Below are positions 10,246 to 21,530 of a stretch of DNA of 64,000 nt, piece after piece. Within the stretch, counting starts at the first letter, position 1, and the number at the start of each line of letters is the position of its first letter. The DNA is from Bolinopsis microptera (Eukaryota; Ctenophora; Tentaculata; Lobata; Bolinopsidae), in contig NC_087077.1 in the NCBI RefSeq assembly GCF_026151205.1, forward strand, positions 13,056,983 through 13,120,982. Reading direction: 5' to 3'. The notes under the pieces were generated by a model that was not told where the DNA came from, did no database searches, and worked only from the letters and a program-made list of their open reading frames with translations. The translations under genes and the position numbers were made by a program.

Positions 10246-12326
10246 TGGTACTTTTGTTAGGGCGGGGGTAGTGTATCACTACTAAACTATCTGTACCCTC
10301 CTTTTAAACCTTGTACGTGTGTAAGAGTAGCTCTATAAAACTTCACGAATCCACCAGTAGTAGCTGGGTGATGGTGTGTACAGGAGCCTATAGAAAGGAA
10401 GAGGTGTTATGAGCCGTCACTCTGTCTCTGGGCAGAGTGGAGTGATACATTTTACAATGTACTTACTGAAACATTACACTGACGGTATACAGACATATAA
10501 ACATACAGACATACCGACTTACTGGACGTATTACTTACATAAAAGATTCAACTTTAATAGACTTACACTGAACACGTTGGACAGACAAATACTCACAAAA
10601 CCAAACATTGTATTTATCCACCATTAGCACCATCACGAGAACTCGCTGTCTGAAGAAGTGACTTATAACAGAACAGACAGATTTAGATTTACACTCAGAA
10701 TTTCAATCAGACTTTACGGGACAACAGTACGGGCTTAGTGATTAACGAAACAAACCAGATATAATAATTACACAATTACATGTACGTGACTTACATAAGA
10801 TCGCCATCTATATTTGAGAAGATAGAGCGTAATCAGTACGAGTTTGTGACACTTGTCTATTACGTCGGAAGTATTGTGTAACAAATTTTATCAGGTATAC
10901 GAAAAACGTGTCACCAGCTCATCTGTGGTGTGATTTATCCAAACTTCTCTAAAAGAAATGATCTCGCCCAAGTCCATACTAAGATGGACGTACTCAAGAT
11001 GAGATGTTAGTAAAGAGAGAAACCGATGACGGTTGGGAATCGCCGCGCGCGCCCTCTATTTTACCGACGACAGAACTGTCTCTCCAACGTTGGTCATCAA
11101 CAGGATTTTGTCTGGTAAACTAATTCAAACTTACCATTTTCAGCTCGAGTCACGAGTCAATACAGCTTACTGAGTGCGAAAAAAAAGCGAGTTGAGAAGT
11201 GAGTAGTACTATGTTTTTATTTGCATTGCTTTTTAAAAGTTTAAATGTTTTTTGACCCTTGTTACTTTGTAATCCCAAGATCTAAGTGCTAAGCAAGAGT
11301 CATGATTTTCATTATTGTTCATTTTTCCAGTTCCCTTCTTATAAACTCGTTTCAACTTTTGTATCTGACGAAGGAAGGAAATTATTGCCGGGGGAACGGA
11401 AAAACGTTATATTACCTGTTTATCTTGTCTCAATTATATCCTCGGGTTGCGACACCGCGCACTTGGGTTTTGCTGGGGAGTACATATAGAGAAAAAATAC
11501 GGGAGTGGAGTACGGGTGTGCGATCAGGTCATTTGTGTGTTATAGAGATATAGATCAGCACCGCTCTCCAGGGAAGGGTTGGTATAGGAGATTGTGGTTA
11601 TTTGTGTGTGAGGATATAAGTCTCGGCTAAGGATGGGTTATCTAAGAAGTCTCCAAGTAGATAGTCAGTCTCAAGGAGATTCCACGTGGAGGTTCCACGG
11701 ATTACCACAGTACTTCCGCCCGAACTCTCGCGGAGGAACTTTAGTCCGGTTCTTTGTGATCTGCCCAAGCCACAACTTATGCACATATCCTCTTATACAT
11801 ACAAATTGTAAGCTCTGCTTCTGTGAGGAAACTCATCCTCTTTTATGAGTCCCGTGCCCCCCGAGTTTAGAGTATACGAAATGCTGAGATGTCGCAGACT
11901 TTGGTGAATTACATATAATTGTATCGAGAGATCACCCCCCAAATTATACCGTCAACAAGAAAACACGAATAAAATCAGATATCTATATTTTAATTATGGT
12001 ACTCAAGCACACTGATTTGTCAGGAACTTTCAGGAATGTTTTTGTTTGATTGATAGAGAATTTAGGAATTGCTGAAAATATTGATAAATGACCATGAGTT
12101 CTACTACCAGTCTACCAGTTTAGGCTATATAACCTTCTGGATTACTTAATTAGTATTAGCCAATTTGGGCAGTGAATTATTATTATAAATAGTTTCAAAT
12201 CATTTGTAGTTTTCTCTTCCTTTATACATCCAAAAAGTGTGAGTTACGGGTTTGAGAAATTTATACCGTGGATTTAGGCGCAGACCCTTGTTCCATGTAG
12301 CATGATTTAAAATTGGGAGATTGTAA
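10246..12326. other. Non-coding stretch up to the array edge
   Basis: No gene, RNA or element is recognised. The sequence changes abruptly from AT-rich unique DNA to the 36-bp minisatellite at about 12327. I see no poly-A tract, obvious target duplication or known element end at that junction. Confidence 0.5.
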
Positions 12327-12704
12327 GTGGCCGCATACCTGTTAAATGTTAGTTCAGTGGTAGTGGCGCATAACCTGATAAATGTTAGTTGAGTGGTGTG
12401 GCATAACCTGATAAATGTTAGTTCAGTGTTAGTGGCACTGTGGCGCGTAACTGATAAATGGTAGTTCAGTGGTAGTGGCGCATATACTTGTAAATGTTAG
12501 TTCAGTGAGTTAGTGGCGCATAACCTGATAAATGTTAGTTCAGTGGTAGTGGCGTGTAACCATGATAAAATGGTAGTTCAGTTGGTAGTGGCGTGTAAAC
12601 CTGTAAATGGTAGGTCAGTGGTAGTGGCGCGTTTAACATGATAAATGTTAGTCAGTGGGTAGGTGGCGCATAACTTGATAAATGTTAGTTCAAGTGGGTA
12701 GTAG
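12327..12704 (+). repeat. Minisatellite block 1 (5'-truncated, 10 copies)
   Basis: Only 10 monomers are present: three ordinary copies, the long marker copy (12431-12448, reading CACTGTGGCGCG), and six copies after it. The six follow the same variant order as in the full blocks (CAT, CAT, TGT, TGT, CGT, CAT at the variable position). The array edge therefore falls at about copy 16 of 25. Confidence 0.9.
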
Positions 12705-14689
12705 GGGACAATTCTCGACTGTTACTACCTGTAAAGGGAAAAAGAAAAAGATGTAAAATGCTCAGGACTCCAAGTTGTTGAGATTGAGAGGCTCGAAGCT
12801 GAGGGAATGTAGATAAAATACACCATCAGTGCTACAGAAGGACAACCGATTAGCTGTTCAAGAGGGGCAAAAGAAGTAGGCACGTATGCTTATCAATCAG
12901 CCGCAAAGAGCCACTGCTGGAGGGGCAGGTTCGGGAACTGGAGAAGCAAGCTTGGGGGCAGACATGCTAAAAGCTGGACCCATGATCAAACAGAATCACA
13001 GGTAAAGTCCCATCATATACTGGCAAAATCAAGGGAAATCACATCGGAAAGGGTTCAGAATGGAAGGACTATTTTGCTACTCTTCTTGGCTCACCACCTG
13101 ACGGTTAGAGAACGCGGAAAGAGGTTATTGATCCAGGTTCCAACAATCTGAATATCGGAACAGACCGTTTACGTTGTGAGTACAGAAAGCAAAGTCCAGC
13201 TAAGGAGGGAAGCATGGGGTGACGGCACAACATAGCCCAGAAGTTTAAAACGATGCGGACCTGATCATAATTGTCTTAGGACTTCTGAAAACCAATGCTC
13301 TATTGAAAGGTGAGAAAACCAGCATCCAATGGTCAACTGCCACAATTCATACCAATTCAAATGAAGGGCGACCTTACGCGAACCAATGATAATATCGGGG
13401 GAATAAGCTTGTCTCAGTTGCCAAGTCTCTAAACAAGATGGTTCTAAATCGGTTGAAAGCCAGAAGCGAGATAGTCTGCGTAGAATCCAGAATGGATTCA
13501 GACAGGAAGGTTCATACAACTCAACAGATATTGGTACTGAGGACGTCTTATAGAGGGTGTCAATGAGTGGAAAACTGCCAGTGTTCTGACCTTTATAGGA
13601 CTTTAAGAGGGCTTTAGACAGTGTTGTACATCGTAGGGAAAAATGCTAAAGATTCTAGAAGCTTTACGGATTCCAGTCAATATGTGAGCTTATACGGGTC
13701 CATGTACGAGAAGACAATGGCCAAAGTCCTACACTCCAGACGGAGAAATGAATTGTTCGAGATTACTTGCAGGTGTGTTTTCAGGGTGATACCTTTAGCA
13801 CCTTACCTCTTTGCAATAGTCATCGACTATGTATGAGGCAGCCATAGGCGATGTATGCGGGGAGCGACTTGGGATCACCCTCGGAACGTAGAAAAAGCAG
13901 AAGGTGGGCCCAAGATCATCACCGATGTGGACTTTGGTGATATAGCACTTATATCTGAGGACATGGTACAAGGCATAAAAACGCGAGTTCCTGCTCAGAG
14001 TAGGACTCGCGGCAGCAAGCGTGGACTACACATAAAACGAAGGCAAGGACCAAGGTAATGACACGAATATGGAGGAGTCGATCTAGCGACTACAAAGTCG
14101 ATCCGGGGAAGCCATAGAAAATGTTAGATGATTTCATTACTTAGGCTCCTGGATGAGAGCACGATAGGGAGGATAAGGTTAGAAGGGAAAAGGTGGGGGT
14201 TGCCCTACATAGACTGAGGATATCTGGAAATCAAACTCTCAAAGAGCCTAAAGATTAGATTGTTCATCGCGGCTTTTTGTGAATCAGTACTGTCTAGGAT
14301 CAGAAACCTGGACACTGACAAGGCTCAGAGAAAAAGTTTGGGACGGGGACTTACACAAAAGATGTTGCGTATATGGGTGCTGGGTTATCTATGGTAAGGA
14401 CAAGGTCAGCAATATAACTTTTTGGTAGCTCCCATGGCTGTCAATACAAGTTACGAAGCAGGAGATTAAAAATGGCGGGGACACTGCATCCGACATCGAG
14501 CTACTTGCCAGTGATTTAGTCTAATGGGAACCTACGCACGGTAGAGCACAGCAAAGGGACCGACGCAAGACAAAGCTTCTTGTACTATGTTACTGAAAGG
14601 AGCGTTGGACAAACTCTAAGTGAACTGCGAGATCCCTGATGCGGGACAGGGATATATGGAGGGGGTTTTCTGGCGTAGATAGGACTTAG
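12705..14689 (+). pseudogene. LINE reverse transcriptase body, unit 1 (frame-broken)
   Basis: This body encodes the non-LTR retrotransposon polymerase that would copy element RNA into DNA at a nicked target. Frames are interrupted throughout as written. Readable pieces include YEKTMAKVL and APYLFAIVIDY (13621-13836) and GPKIITDVDFGDIALISED (about 13910-13965). The catalytic FADD box reads FGD here because three bases of GCAGATGAT are missing. Motif A (13588-13622) is frame-shifted. The stop TAG at 14687-14689 follows GATAGGACT, a one-base variant of the usual GATCGGACT, which weakens the 3' hairpin. No endonuclease domain precedes it. Confidence 0.85.
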
Positions 14690-14699
14690 CTCCGGTCAT

Positions 14700-15630
14700 A
14701 GTCGTAGTAGTGGTTAGTGGCAGTATCACTGATACATGGTAGTCAGAGGTAGGGGCGAATAACCTGTTAAATGGTAGTTCAGTGGTTGTGACGCATAACC
14801 TGTTAAATGTTAGTTCAGTGTTGTGTCGCATAACCTGATAAATGTTAGTTCTGTGGTAGTGGCGCGTAACTGATAAATGTTAGTTCAGTGGTAGTGGCGC
14901 ATAACCTGATAAATGTTAGATCAGTGGGTAGTGGCGCATAATCCTGATAAAGTTAGTTCAGTGGTATTGGCGCGTACCTGATAAATGTAGTTCTGTGGTA
15001 GTGCGGTAACATGTTAAATGTTAGTTTTAGTGGCAGTGGCGCTTAATGATAAATGTTAGTTCATGGTAGGTGGCGTTAACCTGATAAATGTTAGTTCAGT
15101 GGTAGCTGGTGCGTAACCTGAGAAATGTTAGTTCAGTGGTAGTGGCGCAATAACTGATAAATGTTAGTTCAGTGTAGTGGCGCGTAACCAGATTATGTTA
15201 GTTCAGGTGGTAGTGGGCGTAACCTGATAAAGGTTAGTTCCAGTGGTAGTGGGCATAACCTGATAAATGTTTAGTTCAGTGGTAGTGGCGCCATAACCTG
15301 ATAAATGTTATGTTCAGTGGTTAGTGGCGCATAACTGATAAAATGTTAGTTCAGTGGTAAGGCCTGTGGGCGCGTAACCTGTTAAAATGGTAGTTCTGTG
15401 GTAGTGGCGCATAACCTCCCCCTGATAAATGTATAGTTCAGTGGTTAGTGGCGATTACATGATAATGTTAGTTCAGTGGTGTGGCGTGTAAACCTGATAA
15501 ATGGTAGTTCAGTTGGTAGTGGCGTTGTAACCTGATAAATGGTTGTTCAGTTGGTAGTGGGCGTAACCTGAGTAAATGTTAGTTCAGTGGTAGTGGCGAT
15601 AACCTGATAAATGTTAGTTCAGTGGTAGTA
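14700..15630 (+). repeat. Minisatellite block 2 (25 copies of a 36-bp monomer)
   Basis: This is the first complete block. The monomer begins GTAGTGGCGCATAACCTG and continues ATAAATGTTAGTTCAGTG, 36 bp in all. I count 25 copies. The order of the variable position is CAG, CAT, ACGCAT, TCGCAT, CGT, CAT, CAT, CGT, CGT, CAT, CAT, TGCGT, CAT, CGT, CGT, CAT, CAT, CAT, marker, CAT, CAT, TGT, TGT, CGT, CAT, reading damaged copies by position. The marker copy (near 15361) has seven extra bases (CTGTGGC), making it 43 bp. Confidence 0.92.
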
Positions 15631-17592
15631 GGGACAACTTTCGACTTTTTTATACCTGAAATGGGATAAGATAGAAAGATGTAAAAATTCAGCGGACTCC
15701 AAGTGTTGAGGATTGCCAGGCTGAAGCTGAGGGGAATGTAGCATAAAATACACTCAGATGTACAAGAGACAACCGACGAATAGCTGTTCAAGAGGCAAAC
15801 AGAAGCTAGGCGATGCTTATCAAGCAGCAAGTGCACAATGTGGAGGGGCAGGTCCTGGAATGGGAGGAAGCAAGTTGGCAGGGCCAGACATGCTAAAAAG
15901 CTGGCATGATACAAGATCACAGGTAACTCCATCATATACTGGCGAAATCAAGGGAAACTACCAACAGGAAAGGGTTCAGAAATGGAAGGACTATTTTGCT
16001 ACTCTTCTCGGGCTCTCCACCGACGGTAGAGAACGCGGAAGAGGTATTGATCAGTCCACCCACCTCTGAATATCGGAACAGAACGTTTACGTTGGATGAG
16101 TACAGGAAGCAAAGTCTCTAGCATAAAGGAAGGGAAAGCATGGGGTGTCGACAAAATAGACCCAGAAGTCTTAAAAACGATGCGACCTTGATCAAATTGT
16201 CTTAGACTTACTGTAACAATGCTCTATTGTAAGGTGTGAAACCAGACCTAAATGGCAACTTCCAACTTCATACCAATTCCAAAGAAGGGCGACCTTAGCG
16301 AACCATATGAAACTATGGGAATAAGCTTGTCATCCCTAGTTGCCAAGGTCTCTAAACAAGATGGTTCTAAACCGGTTGAAGCGAAATCGAGACAATTCTG
16401 AGTTAGAATCAGAATGGATTCTAGACCAGGAAGTCAATACAACCTCAACAGATATGGTAATGAGGGGAAGTTTTAGCGGGTGTTCAGAGTCGGGAATACT
16501 GCCAAGCTGTCTGACATTTATAGACTTTTAGAAGCTTTCGACAGTGTGTACTCGTGGGAAAATGCTAAAGTTTAGAGCTTACGGCAAGCAGTCAAATCGT
16601 GCAGCTTATACGGTCATGTACGAGAAGGACAATGGCACAAAACGTCCTCCATAATCCAGACGGAGTAACTGAATTGTTCGAGATAAAATGCAGGTGTGTT
16701 ACGGGTGATACCTATAGCACTTACCTCTTTGCAATAGTCATCGACTACTGTATGAGGCAAGCAAAGGCGATGGATGCGAGCGACTTGTTGACTCACCCTC
16801 GAAATCGTAGAAAAGCAGAAAGAGTGGGGCCCAAGATCATCACGATGGGGACTTTGCTAGTTGATTATGCACTTATATCTGGGACATGGACAAGGGCTAA
16901 CGAGTCCCTGTTGAGTTGAGTTTCGCGGCAGCACGCGTGGGGACTACCATTAAACGAAGGCAAGACAAGTCATGGACACTGAATATGGGAGGATGATTCT
17001 AGCGACACATGTCGATCAGGGGAAGCCATAGAAAATGTAGATGATCTTCTCTACTTAGGCTCTGGATTGAGAGCACAGATAGGGAGATAAGGGTTAGAAG
17101 GAAAAGCGTGGGGTGCCCTACATAGACTGAAGGATATTGGAAATCCAAACTCTCAAAGAGCCTTAAAAGATTAGATGTTCATAGCGGCTTGTGAATCAGT
17201 ACTGTTCTCGGATCAGAAACCTGGACACTGACAAAGGCTCAGAGAAAAGTTTGGACGGGACATACACAAAGTGTTGCGTATGGTTTTGGGTTATCTCATG
17301 GAAGGACAAGGTCAGCATATAACTTTGTATGGTAGCCTCCCAAGGCTGTCAAACAAGTTACGAGAGGAGATTAAAAATGGCGGGACACTGCATCGACATC
17401 CTAGAGCTACTTTCCAGTGTTTAGTCTTATGGGATAAACCTAGCACGGTAGGAGCACGCAAGCGGACCAAGACAAAGTTACGTGGCTATTGTATGAAGTG
17501 AAGTTTGGGTAAAAATTCTAAGAGGTACTGCGAACCCTGATGCGGAACAGGGATATATGGAGGGGGTTTTTTCTGGCGTAGATCGGACTTAG
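15631..17592 (+). pseudogene. LINE reverse transcriptase body, unit 2 (frame-broken)
   Basis: The N-terminal linker is among the best preserved: 15758-16069 reads KQKLGDAYQAA, then SYTGEIKGN and ERVQKWKDYFATLLG in one frame. Later pieces include LNKMVLNRLK (about 16350-16380, the RT-1 region), ELFEIKCRCV...TYLFAIVIDYCMRQA (16680-16755, motif B region) and, near the C terminus, ITLYGSLPRLSNKLR (17315-17365). The FADD box near 16850 is disrupted by an inserted TAGT. The body ends at TAG 17590-17592. Confidence 0.86.
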
Positions 17593-17602
17593 CTCCGACA
17601 TA

Positions 17603-18570
17603 GTAGAGTAGTAGTGGTAGTGGCAGGATAACTGATAAATGGGAGTCAGAGTATGTGGCGATAACTGATATAATGGTTTAGTTCAGTGGGTTTGTGACGC
17701 ATAACCAGATATAAAATGTTAGTTCAGTGGTAGTGTCGTAACCTGATAAAATGTTAGTTCAGGTGGTAGTGGCGCGTCAACCTGAGAAATTGTTAGTCAG
17801 TGGTAGTAGGCGCATAACCTGTTAAATGTTAGTTCAGGTTGGGTATAGTGGCGCATAACCTGCTAAATGTTAGTTCAGTGGTAGTGGCGCGTAAACCTGA
17901 TAAATGTTAGTTTCAGTGGTAGTGGAGCTGTAAACCTTGATAAATGGTAGTTCAGTGGTAATGGCGCATAACTGATAAATGTTTTGTTCAGTAGGTGTGG
18001 CGCATAACCTGATAAATGTTAGTTCAGTGGTAGTGGTGAGTTAACCTGATAATTGTTTAGTTCAGTGGTAGTGGCGTAACCTGATAAATGTTAGTTCAGT
18101 GGTCAGTGGCGCGTAAAAACCTGATTAATGTTAGTTCTGTGGTAGTGGCGGTAACCTGATAAATGTTAGTTTCAGTGGTGGTGGCCGCATAACCTGATAT
18201 CATGTTTGGGTTCAGTGGTAGTGGCGCAATAACCTGATAACAATGTTTAGTTCAGTGGTAGTGGCTCGATAACCTGATAAATGTTCGTTCAGTGGTGGTG
18301 GCTGTGGGGGTAACCTGATAAATTGTAGTTCAGTGGTAGTGGCGTCCATAACCTGATAAATGTCTAGAGTTCAGAGGTAGTGGCGCATAACCTGCTAAAT
18401 GTTAGTTCAGTGGTAGTGGCGTGTAACCTACCCTGATAATGGTAGTAGTTCTAGTGGTAGTGGCGTGTACCTGATAAATGGTAGTTCAGTGGTAGTGGCG
18501 CCGTACCCTGATAAATGTAGTTCTCAGTGGTAGTGGCGTCATTATCCTGATAATGTTAGTTCAGTGGTAG
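17603..18570 (+). repeat. Minisatellite block 3
   Basis: This block has the same period and copy order as block 2. The marker copy at about 18297-18312 has lost one C (GCTGTGGGGG). The twelfth-position TGCGT variant reads GTGAGTTAAC near 18030. Confidence 0.9.
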
Positions 18571-20570
18571 TAGGACAACTTCTCGCCACTTATACTACCT
18601 GAAAGGAGAAAAAAAGAAAAGATGTAAAATCTCAGGATCAAGTGTTGAGTTTGCCAGGCTGAAGCTGAGGGATATGTAGCATAAAATACACCTCGTTGCT
18701 ACAGAAGACCAACGAGAAAATAGCTGTTCAAGAGGCAATCAGGAACGCCAGGCTCGTTGCTTATTCAAGCAGCCAAAGAGCACCTGCTGGAGGGGCGGTC
18801 GGGATACTGGAGGAAGCAAGTTGGCAGGGCAGACATGCTAAAAGTGGACCATGATCAACAAGATCACAGGTAAAGTCCATATTATACTGGCTAAATCAAG
18901 GGAAACTCACCATCGGAGTAAAGGGTTCAGAAATGGAAGGACTATTTGCTACTTTCTCGCTCACCACCGGACGGTAGAGAACGCGTGATGAGGATATTGA
19001 TCCAGTCCACCCACCTCTGAATATCGGAACAGACACCGTTTACGTTGGGGGGGCATGAGTCTAGGAATGCAAAGTCCTGCATAAGGAAGGGAAAGCAGAT
19101 TGGCGGTGACGATAACATAGCCCCAGAAGTCTTATAACGATGCGACGTGATCAAATTGTCTTAGACTCTGTATCAAATGCTCTATTGAAAGGTGAGAATA
19201 CCAGACCAATGGTCAACTAGCCAACATCTTACCAATTCCAAAGAAGGGCGACCTTAGCGAACCAATGAACATCGGGATTAAGTTTCTTCCCTTGTTGCCA
19301 AGTCTACTAAACATGATGGGCTTCTACACGGTTGAAGCCAGAAAATCGAGACAATCTGCGTTAGAAGAAAACAGATGGATTCAGACCAGTAGGTCAACAA
19401 CTCAACAGATATTGGTACTGAGACGTCTTATAGAGGGGTGTCATGAGTCGGAAACTGCCAGCTGTTCTGTAATTATAGAACTTTAAGATGGCGTTCGACA
19501 GTGTAATGTGGAAAATGCTAATGTTCTAGAAGGCTTTACGCATTCAGTCAAAATCGTGCAGCTTTTACGGCTCTTGTACGAGATGACTATGGCCATAGTT
19601 AACTCCAGACGGAAGAAATCTGTATTGTCGAGTTCTTGCAGGTGAGTGAAGGGTGATACTTAGCACCTTTCCTCTTTGCAATAGTCAATCGACTACTGTA
19701 TGAGGCAAGCCATAGGCGATGATGCGGAGCGACTTGGAACTCACCTCGAAGTAAGAAAAAAGCTGAGAGGGGTTGGGTCCCAAGATCATCACCGATGTGG
19801 GACTTTGCAGATGTTTTAGACATTTATTTTGATCCTTTGAGGACATGGACAAGGCTAACGAGTTCCTGCTCAGGTTGGGAATCGGCGGGCAGCATGCGTG
19901 GGGATACTACACATAATCGAAAGGCAAAGACCAAGGTCAGGACATGAATATGGAGGATCGATCTAGCGACCTACAAAGTCGATCCCGGGGAAGCCATAGA
20001 AAATGTAGATGATTTCATCTTCTTAGGCTCCTGGATGAGAGAACAGATAGGGAATAAGGGTTAGAAAGAAATGCGTGGGTTGCCCTACATAGACTGAAGG
20101 TGATCTGGAAAATCCAAACTCGCAAAAGAGCCTAAAGATTTAGATTGTTCATAGCGCTTGTGAACAGTACTGCTTACGGATCAGAAACCTGGACACTGAC
20201 CAAAGGTCAAGAGAAAAGTTTGGAACGGGACATACACAAAGATGTTGCGTTTTATAGGGTGCTGGGTATATCTCATGGAAGGACAAGGTCAGCAAAATAA
20301 TTTTTTTGGTACGCCTCCCATGCCTAGTCAATAAATTGGTCTACGAAGCAGGAGAGTAAAAATGGCGGGACACTGCATCCGACATCCTGGCTATTGCCAG
20401 TGATTTAGTACTTATGGGACCTACGCTCGGATTAGAGCACAGCAAAGGCGACAAGACAAAGTATTGTCTATGTTATGAAGAGTTGGGGAGACAAACTCTA
20501 AAGAGGAACTGCGAACCTGATGCGGGACAGGGATTTTATGGAGGGGGTTTTCTGGGTAGATCGGACTTAG
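18571..20570 (+). pseudogene. LINE reverse transcriptase body, unit 3 (frame-broken)
   Basis: The clearest in-frame piece is RSTTQQILVLRRLIEG (about 19390-19440), the conserved RT-2 region that follows NGFRPG in LINE polymerases. Motif A (about 19467-19515) and the FADD box (about 19796-19820, reading GCAGATGTTTTAG) are damaged by one-base changes. A stray GGGGGGG sits near 19047. The last codons read GRSD in a shifted frame that passes into the minisatellite as a run of valines, showing that one indel is enough to join the two reading frames. Stop TAG is at 20568-20570. Confidence 0.84.
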
Positions 20571-20580
20571 CTCCGACATT

Positions 20581-21530
20581 AGTAGTAGTAGTGGTAGTGG
20601 CAGATAACTGATAAATGGTAGTTCTAGAGTTGTGGCGGCAGAACCTGATAAATGGTAGTTCAGATGGTAGGTGAGCATAACCTGATAAATGTTAGTCAGT
20701 GGTTGTGTCGCCATAACTCTGATATAAACTGTTAGTTCAGATGGTAGTGGCGGTTAACCTGATAATGTTAGTTTCAGTGGTAGTGGGCGTCATAACCTGA
20801 TAAATGTATAGTTAGTGGTAGTGGCGCTAACCTGATAATATGTTCGTTCAGTAGGTAGTGGCGCGAAACCTGATAAACATGTTAGTTCAGTGTAGTGGCG
20901 CAGTAACCTGTGTAAATGGTTAGTTCAGTGGTAGATGGCGCATAACTCCTGATAAATGTTAGTCTAGTGGTATGTGGGCATAACCCTGATAATGTTAGTT
21001 CAGTGGTAGTGGTGCGTAAGCATGTAATTGTTTGTCAGTGGTAGTTGGCGCATACCTGATAAATTCGTTAGTTCAGTGGTAGGGCGCGTAACCTGATTAA
21101 TGTTAGTTTCAGTGGTTGTGGCGCGTAACTGATAAAATGTTTGTTCAGTGGTAGTGGCGCTACCTGATAAATGTTAGTTCAGTGGTTGTGGCGCATAACC
21201 ATGATAAATGTTTGTACGTGGTAGTGGCGCATAAACCTGATAAATGTTTAGTTCTGTGGTAGTGGCCTGTGGCGCAGTAACTGATAACTGGTAGTTCATG
21301 TGTTAGTGGTCGCATAACCTGATAACAAATGTTAGTTCAGTGGTGAAGTGGCGCAGAACATGATAAATGGTAGTTCAGTGGTAGTGGCGGGTAACCTGAT
21401 AAATGGTAGTTCAGTGGTAGTGGCGTTTAACCTGATAAATGGTTAGTTCAGTGGTAGTGGCGCGAGTAACTGATATATGATAGATCAGTGGTAGTGGCGC
21501 ATAAACCTGATAAATGTTAGTTCAGTGGTG
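20581..21530 (+). repeat. Minisatellite block 4
   Basis: The marker copy GGCCTGTGGCGC is seen at about 21264-21275. The minus strand over the first copies (20421-20714) keeps a partial open frame with the repeated residues TTLELPF and LTNIYQV, which is the reverse reading of the 36-bp monomer. Confidence 0.9.

Noticed and set aside
1-12326. tRNA or rRNA genes in the left flank
   Set aside because: No paired A-box and B-box words or cloverleaf were found, and there are no rRNA core words.
12327-12704. Telomeric repeat at the array edge
   Set aside because: The 36-bp monomer does not resemble any known telomere unit, and the array lies internal to unique DNA.
14700-15630. CRISPR array (regular 36-bp spacing)
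   Set aside because: The whole monomer is repeated with no unique spacers, and the context is eukaryotic LINE DNA with no cas genes.
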